Shown in pieces: positions 24,551 to 32,817 of a stretch of DNA of 32,862 bases; the first letter of the stretch is position 1; each line of letters starts with the position of its first letter. Source of the DNA: RGIG5327 sp045612485 (GTDB lineage: Bacteria > Verrucomicrobiota > Lentisphaeria > Victivallales > UBA1829); the NCBI GenBank assembly GCA_045612485.1, contig JAZKZE010000018.1, forward strand, positions 1-32,862. Reading direction: 5' to 3'. Under the pieces are notes generated by a model. It made no database searches. It saw nothing but the letters and a program-made list of their open reading frames with translations, and had not been told where the DNA came from. The position numbers were made by a program, and so were the translations under genes.

Positions 24551-24617
24551 GGCAGAAATAAAGAAAATACCTCATTTGTCCCTGTATGAAGCCCTGTTTA
24601 TGTTTTTTGATTCTTTT

Positions 24618-26954
24618 TCAGAACTCCGCACCGCTTAAAGTCAGAGAGGGCATCCTGCGGAAAAGTTTTATGCAGAGATCCTTTGCCCGGAAAGATTTCG
24701 GGTCAAGGAGAAAGGCTTTGCAGGCGAAACGGGAGGCATCGGAAATTTTTCCTTCCCGGTAGAGTCTTTCCCCTTCAAGAGCAAAACGCATACTTTTCAG
24801 TCTGTCTTCCGGACGGATCACTTTGTAAACTGTATAGACGCTGCTGATGTTGAATGGGGTCGGAAGCCCCTTTTTTCTGCGGGGCGGTTCTATTTTGCAG
24901 AAATACCGCAATTTTTCCGGCATATACCGCATAAGTACAACGGGGGAATCCGCCTTGAGTTTCACTGCATTGGCAATATACCTTTCCGAATAGATGTGCG
25001 GCTCACCCAGATATCCGGCATTATGTACGACAAAATCCGCTTTCAGGTCGTTGCAGAACTTTGCAAATTCTCTTTCGGTTCCGTGATAAAGCAGTTTGAG
25101 ATAGGTTTCCGATGGTTTCCTGATCCGTTCCAGTCCGAACTGCGGCTGCATGGCAATGGCGCAGGAGGCATAACATTTCAGCATGGGACCTACGGTAAAA
25201 TCGGTGATGACACACTTGTTTTTTACCTTTTCCATCCGGAACCAGCGGATGAGTTCTGCCGTCTGTTTCAGATGTACATCACTGGAATAGACCCTGTTGC
25301 CCAGAAGGGATACCAGCGTTTCCAGAATAAGGACAAAGCAGATAAAGAGTGACGGAAGTTTCCGTAAAACACGCAGAAAAACAAGTTTCCTTTTTGTCGC
25401 GGAAGGATCGTTCGATTCTTCATCATATTTTTCCTTCAGAAGTTCTGAAAGGATTTTGAGCAGCATGGTAAGCCCCACAGACAGGAAGATAATGAGAAAT
25501 TCGTGATATCTTACCACATAGATGAAGCCAATGAAAAAGATAAGGATGCTGATATGGAAAAAGCCTGTATCGGAAAATTGTTTTTTCAATTTTTCCGCAC
25601 CTCTGCTGAATAACGGCAGAAGAAGCAGTAAAAGAAAATAGCCCCCCAGGGCAACCGGAAGGGAAAGAAGTTCACCAATGACTTTGAATCCGCCTTTGAA
25701 CGTAACGGGGCCGGTAAAAAGAGTTATGGCAGGAAACATGGTGCGTAATATTTTCCAGTCGGCAGAGTGCATGGCGGGAGTCCACAGCATTCTGGCATCA
25801 TAGGAGAGTTTTGAAGGATCGGAAGGTTTGACATTGTTGAAAAGGATCTTTGCTTTGGTCAGTTCTGAAAAGTGACTGTATGCGGAAAGATACTGGGGCG
25901 TTTTGATAAAAAGATGCCAGGAACCGTAAAGGGCGGCGGTAAAGAGAAGGACATACAGAAGTCTTTTCCCCGTGCTGAAGGAGTATTTCTGCGCAAGAAC
26001 GGCAAAAAAGATGAGGGAGGGAAGAAGGACAGTGACAAGGGGGGACATGATCATTAAATAGGTCTGATTGAAAGGGACAAGGAGCGCATTGAGGATGGCG
26101 GCACTTGCTGTTATGATCCAGGCATAGAGTCTTTCCTTTGCCATATTTCCTGTAAAGGCGTAGCGGACAAGTTCAAACAGCACAAAATAACTGAATAATC
26201 CCAGGGAAAGATCCCAGAAAGCAAAAGCACAGAAAGAACACAGGAAAAGCAGAAGATATTTCCAGCGGGCATCTTTTTTGTATATGGAAAACAGTATCAG
26301 CAGAAATGCAGTGATAAAGGGCATGGCAAAGTTGCCTCTTATAATATCCTGGCCGGTACTCCTGGCAATGGCGGAAATGGCAACAGCGTGGAATATCCCC
26401 CCGGAAAGAGCCTGTTTCCTGCTGCATCCGAGAGTCAGGAGCAGAAGAAATATAAAGCCGGAAGACAGACTCATCCACAACCGCAGTTCCACGGGAACAA
26501 AAAATGCCAGATCCGGATTGTCCTGATACTGCAGTTGCTCTTTTGTTGCTTCCGGCGCACCGAATACTGCCTTTTTTATTCTGTACGACCATCCCAGAAA
26601 CCATTCCAGCCCCATGATCATCTGCCGGTAGGGGGCAATATCTTCCAACCCGTGCAGATCATACGCTTTGGCCGGGATCTTTTTACCTGCGGCAATATCC
26701 TGGGTATAACTGAACATCATGGCACACTCGATGGTGTAGGGCATGAAATGCGTATATCTTACCGGCAGGAATTTTCTTGTGAAAGAGGTCTTTTCCACAC
26801 CGGATACCCCCATGATTTTTGCCATGTTTTCCGCTTCCCTGTTGTAGTTATGTGTCCGCATGGCAAAGGCGGTAAAGACGCATAGAATAAAAAGAATAAT
26901 GACGGAAAAAATATATTTTTTACGGGATGACTGTGGGGGACAAGGTGTTGTCAT
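24618..26954 (-). CDS. Polytopic membrane protein, possibly GT-C glycosyltransferase-like
   Basis: This 778-residue protein has about twelve membrane segments. The first is near 12-32, then a long loop (33-158) likely faces outside, then most of the rest lies between 159 and 580. A soluble C-terminal part (about 590-778) contains WFRMEKVKNKCVITDF and ADFVVHNAGYLGEPHIYS, followed by a repeat-like tail (FALEGERLYREGKISDASRFACKAFLLDP, TPR-like). The first-loop-plus-membrane layout resembles GT-C glycosyltransferases (PMT, STT3, ArnT), which use lipid-linked sugars, but I cannot point to a certain catalytic Asp pair. Its ATG overlaps the rpoN stop (ATGA at 26954-26951), so it is translationally coupled to sigma-54. 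The frame is intact. Confidence 0.6.
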   Translation of the reverse strand: MTTPCPPQSSRKKYIFSVIILFILCVFTAFAMRTHNYNREAENMAKIMGVSGVEKTSFTRKFLPVRYTHFMPYTIECAMMFSYTQDIAAGKKIPAKAYDLHGLEDIAPYRQMIMGLEWFLGWSYRIKKAVFGAPEATKEQLQYQDNPDLAFFVPVELRLWMSLSSGFIFLLLLTLGCSRKQALSGGIFHAVAISAIARSTGQDIIRGNFAMPFITAFLLILFSIYKKDARWKYLLLFLCSFCAFAFWDLSLGLFSYFVLFELVRYAFTGNMAKERLYAWIITASAAILNALLVPFNQTYLMIMSPLVTVLLPSLIFFAVLAQKYSFSTGKRLLYVLLFTAALYGSWHLFIKTPQYLSAYSHFSELTKAKILFNNVKPSDPSKLSYDARMLWTPAMHSADWKILRTMFPAITLFTGPVTFKGGFKVIGELLSLPVALGGYFLLLLLLPLFSRGAEKLKKQFSDTGFFHISILIFFIGFIYVVRYHEFLIIFLSVGLTMLLKILSELLKEKYDEESNDPSATKRKLVFLRVLRKLPSLFICFVLILETLVSLLGNRVYSSDVHLKQTAELIRWFRMEKVKNKCVITDFTVGPMLKCYASCAIAMQPQFGLERIRKPSETYLKLLYHGTEREFAKFCNDLKADFVVHNAGYLGEPHIYSERYIANAVKLKADSPVVLMRYMPEKLRYFCKIEPPRRKKGLPTPFNISSVYTVYKVIRPEDRLKSMRFALEGERLYREGKISDASRFACKAFLLDPKSFRAKDLCIKLFRRMPSLTLSGAEF

Positions 26955-28516
26955 AAGTGTTTTCTCCTGCCTTGGGATGAAGGAATATTCATACTTTCCC
27001 TGTATTTCATTACGGTTCTTCTTGCCACATCATAGCCTTTCTCTTTCAGCATACGGGATAAGGTATCATCGGAAAGTGGTTTGGAGGGATCTTCGTCTGC
27101 GATCATTTCCCGGATCATTTCCATGATGGAAAGGCGGGAGGTCTCCTCGCCGCTGGCGGCGGTGTAGCCGGTGGTGAAAAAATATCTGAACTCAAAAACA
27201 CCCTGCGGTGTGAGCATATATTTCCGGTTGCAGCCTCTGCTTATGGTGGAGTCATCCAATCCGAGTTTATCTGCCGCCTGATGCATGGTGAAGGGCTTGA
27301 GACTGCCGCCGTTTTTCATAAATTCATACTGTTCGGAAACAATAAGGGAAGCGATCCTCAATATGGTGGCGGATCGGTGTTCCAGTTCATAGATGGCATT
27401 TTCCCCCTCTGCGGTTTTTTCCCGGAAGTAGGCTTTATCTTCTGCGGAAAGGGAGGGATCTTTGATAATATCATCATAAACATGGGAAAAATACAGCTTG
27501 GGAGTCCTTCTGTCATTGAGTGTGATTTTAAATTCGCTTCCGGAATCTTCCACGATCACGTCCGGTATGATGCTGTTTACCGTTTCTTCTGTATAATTCC
27601 CGGCAGGGTGCGGATCCAGTTTCCGCAACTCATCTATAAGCGACCCCAGTTTTTCCATGGGGATCTTCATGGAGGAAGCGATGAAGGGGAGACGGTTTTT
27701 TGCCAGATCTTCCAGATGGTTCCTTATAAGTTTTTCCAGATAGTGATTCCGGATCTTTTTTCTGTGCAGCTGCAGGAGCAGACATCCGGAAAGATCCCCT
27801 GCTGCAATTCCGGGCGGATCAAAACTCTGTACAAGAACAAGAGCTTTTTCCGCTTCGGAAAGTGTGATATCCGCCATCTGGGCAATATCGGAGACAGGAT
27901 CGGTAAAGTATCCATTCTTTTCCAGTGAGCCGATAATATATTCCGCCCCTCTTTTTATATCCGGAGGTGCATCGGAAAAGGAGAGCTGTTCCATAAGAAA
28001 ATCTTTCAGTGTGGTTTTCTGCGTCAGGGAATCAAAGAAGTAGTCTTTTTTATCTGCCGCATCCTCATTACAGGAAGCGTCTGAAAAAGAAGCATCTTCC
28101 CATTCCGCAGGAGTTTGGGCAAGATCTTCCAGATATTCGTCCCACTCTTTTTCCCTTTCCGGGGCAAGCATATTTTCTTCTGCCGGAAAGATTTTATCCG
28201 GATCACTGCTCTCATACTGCCAGTTTTCCGCAAAACTTTCTGTATCTTCCCCCTCTGCGGAATCCTCTTTTTCTTTCCGCTGATCTTTTTCAATACTTGC
28301 AGCGGCTTCTTCCAGTGCCAGAGGATCGCTTGTTCCGGAAAGTTCCAGCAAAGGATTATTGTTTACCAGTTCCTGAAGGACATTTTCCAGTTCTGCGGAG
28401 GAGGATTCCAGGATCTTGACAGAATGAAGCATCTGGGCAGACAGTTTCTGTGTCTGTACCATTTTTCCTGTCTGAACAGGATCCTGTATAAATGCCTGTG
28501 ATGGATTTGCTGCCAT
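26951..28516 (-). CDS. rpoN: RNA polymerase sigma-54 factor
   Basis: This 521-residue protein is the alternative sigma factor that needs AAA+ activators to open promoters. Region I (MVQTQKLSAQMLHSVKILE and ELENVLQELVNNNPLLEL) contacts activators. An acidic linker follows (about 60-150). The core-binding region includes LKDFLMEQLSFSDAPPD. The HTH is in MHQAADKLGLDDSTISRGCNRKYM, and the RpoN box is near the end, ARRTVMKYRES, one change from the canonical ARRTVAKYRE. The ATG at 28516 is used; the frame is open to a TTG at 28558 without a ribosome site. It is divergent from the MBL-fold gene. No NtrC-type activator lies in this window. Confidence 0.95.
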   Translation of the reverse strand: MAANPSQAFIQDPVQTGKMVQTQKLSAQMLHSVKILESSSAELENVLQELVNNNPLLELSGTSDPLALEEAAASIEKDQRKEKEDSAEGEDTESFAENWQYESSDPDKIFPAEENMLAPEREKEWDEYLEDLAQTPAEWEDASFSDASCNEDAADKKDYFFDSLTQKTTLKDFLMEQLSFSDAPPDIKRGAEYIIGSLEKNGYFTDPVSDIAQMADITLSEAEKALVLVQSFDPPGIAAGDLSGCLLLQLHRKKIRNHYLEKLIRNHLEDLAKNRLPFIASSMKIPMEKLGSLIDELRKLDPHPAGNYTEETVNSIIPDVIVEDSGSEFKITLNDRRTPKLYFSHVYDDIIKDPSLSAEDKAYFREKTAEGENAIYELEHRSATILRIASLIVSEQYEFMKNGGSLKPFTMHQAADKLGLDDSTISRGCNRKYMLTPQGVFEFRYFFTTGYTAASGEETSRLSIMEMIREMIADEDPSKPLSDDTLSRMLKEKGYDVARRTVMKYRESMNIPSSQGRRKHL

Positions 28517-28552
28517 TATTCCGTAAAAAGTTGAAAAAGTTCTGATTTTATT

Positions 28553-28580
28553 TTGCAAAAAACGAAAAGTGTACTATAAT
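28553..28580 (+). promoter_or_regulatory. Promoter of the MBL-fold/kinase/SBP transcript
   Basis: TTGCAA (28553-28558), 16 bases and TATAAT (28575-28580) match a sigma-70 promoter. The leader to the ATG at 28746 would be about 160 bases. Its -10 overlaps that of the divergent rpoN promoter. Confidence 0.6.
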
Positions 28581-28605
28581 ATACGGGACGGCAGAGAAAA
28601 AGCAA
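28578..28605 (-). promoter_or_regulatory. Promoter of rpoN
   Basis: On the minus strand TTGCTT (28605-28600), 16 bases and TATATT (28583-28578) fit a sigma-70 promoter, with a transcript start near 28571 and a leader of about 55 bases. The shared -10 DNA means this and the opposite promoter probably cannot fire at once. Confidence 0.5.
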
Positions 28606-28623
28606 ACGGAAAATATGTTCAGC

Positions 28624-28690
28624 GGCTGTTGTAAAAGCATTTTTTATGCCAATTTTGTGTCTCTTTTGAAAAAAAGGGCGGTTTGTTCCG
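28624..28690. repeat. Possible degenerate copy of the right-edge repeat
   Basis: GGCTGTTGTAAAA (28624-28636), a small GCAT/ATGC hairpin (28637-28649) and CTCTTTTGAAAAAAAGGG (28661-28678) resemble the start and hairpin centre of the element at 32731-32815 (GGCTGTTGCAAAA, then CCTTTTTGAAAAAAGG), with 37 and 32 bases between the two landmarks. The match is short and AT-rich, so it is tentative. It lies in the leader of the MBL-fold gene. Confidence 0.3.
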
Positions 28691-28745
28691 TTTTTTTTCT
28701 GTGATGCCCGCAGTTTTGTAAAAAAGTTTTTGGAGAAGAATATAT

Positions 28746-29531
28746 ATGGGAGATTTCGGGATAACTGTTTTAGGCAGCGGCAGCAGCGGCAATGCCAGTA
28801 TCATCCATGGACCGGGCGGCAAGATCCTTCTGGATGCCGGATTCAGTGCAAAGGAACTGGAAAAACGTATGCAGGAACGTTCCATTGAGCCGGAAAGCGT
28901 CCGGGCTGTTCTGATCACCCATGAACATGGAGATCATACCAAAGGATGCCGGGTCTTTGCCGACCGTTACGGGATCGATGTATATATGACAGGGCCCGTA
29001 TGCCGTATAGCGGAAAAAAATAAATTTCTTCCGGAGAACCGTGTCATTTTTTCCCCGGGGGATTCCTTTGAACTTTGCGGAGTATATGTGGGAGCCTTTA
29101 CTCTTCCCCATGATGCCATGGATACTGTGGGGTTCGTTTTTGAGTATAACGGGGAGAAAATCGGGATCGCAACTGACCTGGGGCATGTGAACAGTCTCAT
29201 AAAAGAAAGACTCAGAGGCTGTTCTCTTATCATGCTGGAATCCAACCATGATCCGGATATATTGCGGAATTCTGACCGCGCCCTTTCCCTGAAACGGCGT
29301 ATCCTTTCCCGGCACGGGCATCTTTGTAATGCGGATGCCTGCGCCGCTCTGGAAGAGATCATTACGGAAAAGACCCGCAAGATCATTCTCGCCCATATAA
29401 GTCACGAATGTAACCGGGAAGAGATCGCTCAGCAGTATGCTGCAAATCTGCTGGCAAGACTCAACAGAGAGGATATCATACTGCGTGTTGCGTTGCAGAG
29501 CGCACCCCTGGAGTCTTTTTTTCTCCTGTGA
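28746..29531 (+). CDS. MBL-fold metallo-hydrolase (WalJ/YycJ-like)
   Basis: This 261-residue protein belongs to the metallo-beta-lactamase fold, close to YycJ/WalJ, a family of probable DNA- or nucleotide-acting 5' exonucleases in Firmicutes and Bacteroidetes. It opens GITVLGSGSSGNASII, the family's usual first strand. The metal motif is THEHGDH (H59, H61, D63, H64). Further ligands lie in LPHDAMD, ATDLGHV and HISHECN, and LESNHD is typical. GGAG precedes the ATG by about 10 bases. It is cytosolic. It heads the + strand run with the kinase 47 bases downstream. Function is inferred from the family only. Confidence 0.88.
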   Translation: MGDFGITVLGSGSSGNASIIHGPGGKILLDAGFSAKELEKRMQERSIEPESVRAVLITHEHGDHTKGCRVFADRYGIDVYMTGPVCRIAEKNKFLPENRVIFSPGDSFELCGVYVGAFTLPHDAMDTVGFVFEYNGEKIGIATDLGHVNSLIKERLRGCSLIMLESNHDPDILRNSDRALSLKRRILSRHGHLCNADACAALEEIITEKTRKIILAHISHECNREEIAQQYAANLLARLNREDIILRVALQSAPLESFFLL

Positions 29532-29578
29532 AAAAGAATAGACTGCAAATAACAATGAAAAGACGGAATACTTGAGCA

Positions 29579-30853
29579 ATGGATGCCGATCAGCAAACAA
29601 AAAAACAGAATTTTTCCTTCGGGGAAGAAGAATATATAGCACAGGAAACCGGTAAACTGAAAATCGCCTGCCACAGATGCGGACAGAAACTGGATGTGAC
29701 AAGCTGTGAGCCTTTTTCTGTCGTTGCCTGTCCCCATTGCCGGACCTCCCTTATTGTACCGCGCTGGTTTGATTCCTATCTTCTGGAAGAGATCGTGGGA
29801 GAGGGGGGGATGGCTACTGTATACCGGGCGTTGGATCCGGCTCTTGACCGGGAAGTAGCGGTAAAAGTACTGCGGCTCACGGAAGAATCCGACGAAAATT
29901 TCCGGGAACTGTTTCTGCGGGAGGCAAGGACGGCAGCCTCGATCAACCATCAGGCGGTCATTGCGGTATATACCTGCGCCGTTGCAGAGGATTCCCCCTA
30001 TATCGTTATGGAGTATATGGGCGGCGGTTCGCTGGAAAAGATCCTGGAAAAAAATCCCGGAAAACTGGATATTCTCCAGGTATGCAAATGGATCCTGGAT
30101 GTGGCGGGCGGTCTGGAACGGGCTGCCAGACACGGGATCATACATCATGACATCAAGCCGGCAAATATCATGACGGACAGTGACGGCAACGTGAAGATCG
30201 GTGACTTCGGTATCGCCCAGAAAAGATTTGAAAAATTTTCTTCCCTTCCCGGAACAGAAAATGCCTGGGGCAGTCCTTTCTACGTCAGTCCGGAAAAGGC
30301 AAAGGACGGGACGGAATCTTTTTCCGGGGATATTTACAGCCTCGGTGCGGCGTTTTATCATCTGCTTACAGGTGTGCCGCCTTTCCATGAGTATGAAGAT
30401 CTGGAAGAACTTGTTTATGCCCGTATTGATAAAGAACCTCTTCCGCCTTCCGCGATCCGGAAGGATATCCCCGGGGAACTTTCCCTTATTGTAATGAATA
30501 TGATGGCACGGGATCCCCGTATGCGTCCCGGGTATCAGGAGATCCGGGCATCTCTTGCCTCCTTCATTAAAAATGCGGAAAAAACGGTTCATTCTGTGCC
30601 GGAATCTTATGAAAATGCTTCTTCAGCTTCCGGCAGCGGGTCAGAAGGACCGGAAGGAAAAAAAGAACCTGCCTTCCCGGAGAAAAATGAAAATATTTCC
30701 GGCAGGGAAGAAAAAGCAATACCGGAAGAAAATAAAGGATCAGGGCGTTTTACTGCTCTCCGGAACGGGATTACCGGGATCTTTGCCGCCGCAGTCGTCT
30801 TTATACTCTCTTTCCTGTTTTTCCGTATGCTTTTTTCTTTTCTGAAAGGTTGA
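29579..30853 (+). CDS. Membrane-anchored Ser/Thr kinase with zinc ribbon
   Basis: This 424-residue Hanks-type kinase begins with a zinc-ribbon-like CxxC...CxxC pair (CHRCGQKL, then CPHCRTSL, about 35-58). The kinase domain spans about 65-335: the Gly loop is GEGGMATVY (74-82), the ATP Lys is K96 in VAVKVL, the catalytic loop is HHDIKPAN (D191) and DFG is at D209. The residue before the catalytic Asp is His rather than Arg, so it is a non-RD kinase. After a Ser/Glu/Lys-rich linker (about 340-390) comes a single C-terminal membrane segment (about 396-420), which anchors it with the kinase in the cytosol. No PASTA sensor is present. The SBP gene follows by 6 bases. Confidence 0.9.
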   Translation: MDADQQTKKQNFSFGEEEYIAQETGKLKIACHRCGQKLDVTSCEPFSVVACPHCRTSLIVPRWFDSYLLEEIVGEGGMATVYRALDPALDREVAVKVLRLTEESDENFRELFLREARTAASINHQAVIAVYTCAVAEDSPYIVMEYMGGGSLEKILEKNPGKLDILQVCKWILDVAGGLERAARHGIIHHDIKPANIMTDSDGNVKIGDFGIAQKRFEKFSSLPGTENAWGSPFYVSPEKAKDGTESFSGDIYSLGAAFYHLLTGVPPFHEYEDLEELVYARIDKEPLPPSAIRKDIPGELSLIVMNMMARDPRMRPGYQEIRASLASFIKNAEKTVHSVPESYENASSASGSGSEGPEGKKEPAFPEKNENISGREEKAIPEENKGSGRFTALRNGITGIFAAAVVFILSFLFFRMLFSFLKG

Positions 30854-30859
30854 CAGATC

Positions 30860-32677
30860 ATGAAAAGAAAGTCGTTACAGCTTTTTCTTTCCGGTATTTT
30901 CCTTCCGGCAGGAGTTTTTTTTCTGTTTTTCCTGTGTGAATTCGGAGGCCTTTTCCAGAAAAACAACACAGAGCAGAAAAAGGTTCTGCATGTATCCATA
31001 GGTAAAAGGATCACCTCCCTTGACCCGGCATTGGCAAGCGACAGTTACAGTCAGAAACTTGTCAGTGCAATATTTGATACTCCGTTGCAATATGTTTATA
31101 CAAAGAAAACTCCGGTACAGCTGGAGTGCGGTATGCTGGAAAAGATGCCGGAAATTTCTGCTGACGGGAAGAAACTTCTTCTGACATTGCGGAAAGATCT
31201 TTATTTCCATGAAAAAAAGTGTTTTCCGGATAAAAAATCAAGGAAAGTAACGGCGGAAGACTTGCGTTTTTCCATTCTGCGTCTTGCAGACCCCCGTCTG
31301 ATGTCCGGGGGATATTTTCTGATCCGGGGAAAGATCGTTGGATTGGATAAATTCAGAATGGAGGCGGAGAAAACTCCACCGGGGGATTTTTCCGCCTATA
31401 AAAAAGAGTATGCCGGATTGCGGGTTCTTGATGAACATACTCTTGCAATCACTTTGACCAAATCCGATCCCCGGTTTATTTATGCGCTTGCCATGCCCTT
31501 TTTCTCTGTGGTGTCCGGAAAATGTGCGGAATATTACAAGGAGGAGTTTGCCGATCATCCTGTGGGCAGCGGTGCATTTATGATGAAAGAGTGGACAAAA
31601 GATCACCGGATGATCCTGGAAAAATATCCGCATTACCGTAAGGAATATTATAACGGGGAGAAGAATATTCCTCTGCCTTACCTTGACAGAGTGGAATGTT
31701 ATTTTGTGCGTCAGGATCTGGCTGCCTGGCTGATGTTTTTACAGGGAAAACTGGATTACTGCAATCTTGACGGGGAAAAATTTGATGCTGTGGCGGATGC
31801 TTCCGGCAATCTTATTCCTGCTTTGCGTAAACGGGGGATAAAGTTGCTTTCCGCACCCTTTTTTGAGGTGACTTACATTGGTTTTCATTTCGGCGATCAA
31901 AGATTGGCAAACAATAAAAAATTGCGTCAGGCCATTTCCCTTGCCTTTGATAAGGAGTTCCGTAAAGAAAGTTCCAACGGCAGACTTATGAAAATATATT
32001 CCCCCATTCCTTCCGGAGTTGCGGGTGCATTGGAAAATGAGAAAGGCTCTTACGGGGAAAAAGATCTGCAAAAAGCAAAGAATTTGCTTGCAGAAGCAGG
32101 CTACCCGGGTGGGATAGATCCGGCAACAGGGAAAAACCTTGTGTTTACTTTCGATCAGGCAGGCGGGGAAACTTTTTTCCGTCAGACTGCGGAAATGCTT
32201 GCTTCCGATATGAAAAAAATCGGCATTGAGATCACGCCTGTATTCAATAACCGTGCCAGATTTTTCCAGAGATTACGGCAGAATCAGGTGCAGTTGTTCC
32301 GTCTGTCCTGGGTGGGGGATTACCCGGATGCGGAAAATTTCTTCCAGCTTTTTTACAGTTCCAATGCGGGCAGCTGCAACAGGGCATCTTACAGAAACAA
32401 ACTCTTTGACGCCATGTATGAGGAGATCCTTGAGATGAAAGATTCTCCGCAGAGAACGGCAAAGTATGAGAAAATGACCCGTTTTCTTATGGAAGAGTGT
32501 CCCTGGATCTTTGAAAGCCGTCCCACTGCCTTTATATTGGTGCATCCCTGGGTGAAAAATCTTTTCCACCATGATTTCATCTTTTCCAACTGGAAATATC
32601 TGGACATCGAATCCGGTCAGAGAAATGAGATGAAAAAAACTTACCGTCCCATCCCCATGAGTGAACTGCGGAAGTAA
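30860..32677 (+). CDS. Membrane-anchored family 5 solute-binding protein
   Basis: This 605-residue protein is an SBP_bac_5-type (peptide, nickel or oligosaccharide ABC-transporter) binding protein. A hydrophobic N-terminus (about 7-27) has no clear lipobox (it ends FFLCEF), so it is probably a signal anchor. The mature part starts LHVSIGKRITSLDPALASDSYS and continues with VTAEDLRFSILRL, HPVGSGAFMM, LRQAISLAFDK and AENFFQLFYSSNAG, all typical of the family. The C-terminus (WKYLDIE, PMSELRK) is intact. No permease or ATPase genes lie nearby in this window. It starts 6 bases after the kinase stop, so the two are probably co-translated; ligand sensing for the kinase is possible but unproven. Confidence 0.88.
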   Translation: MKRKSLQLFLSGIFLPAGVFFLFFLCEFGGLFQKNNTEQKKVLHVSIGKRITSLDPALASDSYSQKLVSAIFDTPLQYVYTKKTPVQLECGMLEKMPEISADGKKLLLTLRKDLYFHEKKCFPDKKSRKVTAEDLRFSILRLADPRLMSGGYFLIRGKIVGLDKFRMEAEKTPPGDFSAYKKEYAGLRVLDEHTLAITLTKSDPRFIYALAMPFFSVVSGKCAEYYKEEFADHPVGSGAFMMKEWTKDHRMILEKYPHYRKEYYNGEKNIPLPYLDRVECYFVRQDLAAWLMFLQGKLDYCNLDGEKFDAVADASGNLIPALRKRGIKLLSAPFFEVTYIGFHFGDQRLANNKKLRQAISLAFDKEFRKESSNGRLMKIYSPIPSGVAGALENEKGSYGEKDLQKAKNLLAEAGYPGGIDPATGKNLVFTFDQAGGETFFRQTAEMLASDMKKIGIEITPVFNNRARFFQRLRQNQVQLFRLSWVGDYPDAENFFQLFYSSNAGSCNRASYRNKLFDAMYEEILEMKDSPQRTAKYEKMTRFLMEECPWIFESRPTAFILVHPWVKNLFHHDFIFSNWKYLDIESGQRNEMKKTYRPIPMSELRK

Positions 32678-32680
32678 GAT

Positions 32681-32707
32681 GTACGGATGTGTACGGATGG
32701 GTACGGA
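32681..32707 (+). repeat. Short tandem repeat, 10-base period
   Basis: GTACGGATGT, GTACGGATGG and a third GTACGGA follow directly, starting 3 bases after the SBP stop. It is too short to call a satellite; it might be a protein-binding array or a slippage product. Confidence 0.5.
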
Positions 32708-32730
32708 GAAAAATACGTTAAATAAAAAAG

Positions 32731-32815
32731 GGGCTGTTGCAAAAATGTTTTGCGGGGAAGACACCTTTTTGAAAAAAGGTTCTCTTCCCCGCCCCCCATC
32801 TTCCAAAAACTTTTG
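32731..32815. repeat. Large imperfect hairpin, possible dispersed repeat
   Basis: GCGGGGAAGA (32752-32761) pairs exactly with TCTTCCCCGC (32783-32792), with an inner ACCTTTTT/AAAAAAGGT stem. It is preceded by GGGGCTGTTGCAAAA and followed by CCCCCCATCTTCC and AAAAACTTTT. The compact structure and the partly similar tract near 28624 suggest a REP-like or IS-end-like element; no transposase is present in the window. On the minus strand it is not followed by a T-run, so it is not a simple terminator. Confidence 0.45.
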
Positions 32816-32817
32816 AC

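Noticed and set aside
21475..24561. Plus-strand open frame of about 1028 codons running opposite the GH20-like and rsmB genes
   Set aside because: It lies entirely antisense to two well-supported genes, has Phe/Gly/His-rich composition with no domain, no ribosome site and no promoter. It follows from the codon bias of the genes opposite.
20328..24600. Shared ATGAAGCCCT sequence upstream of the cyclase and the GH20-like genes
   Set aside because: The ten-base match is at different distances from each promoter and could be chance; there is no palindrome.
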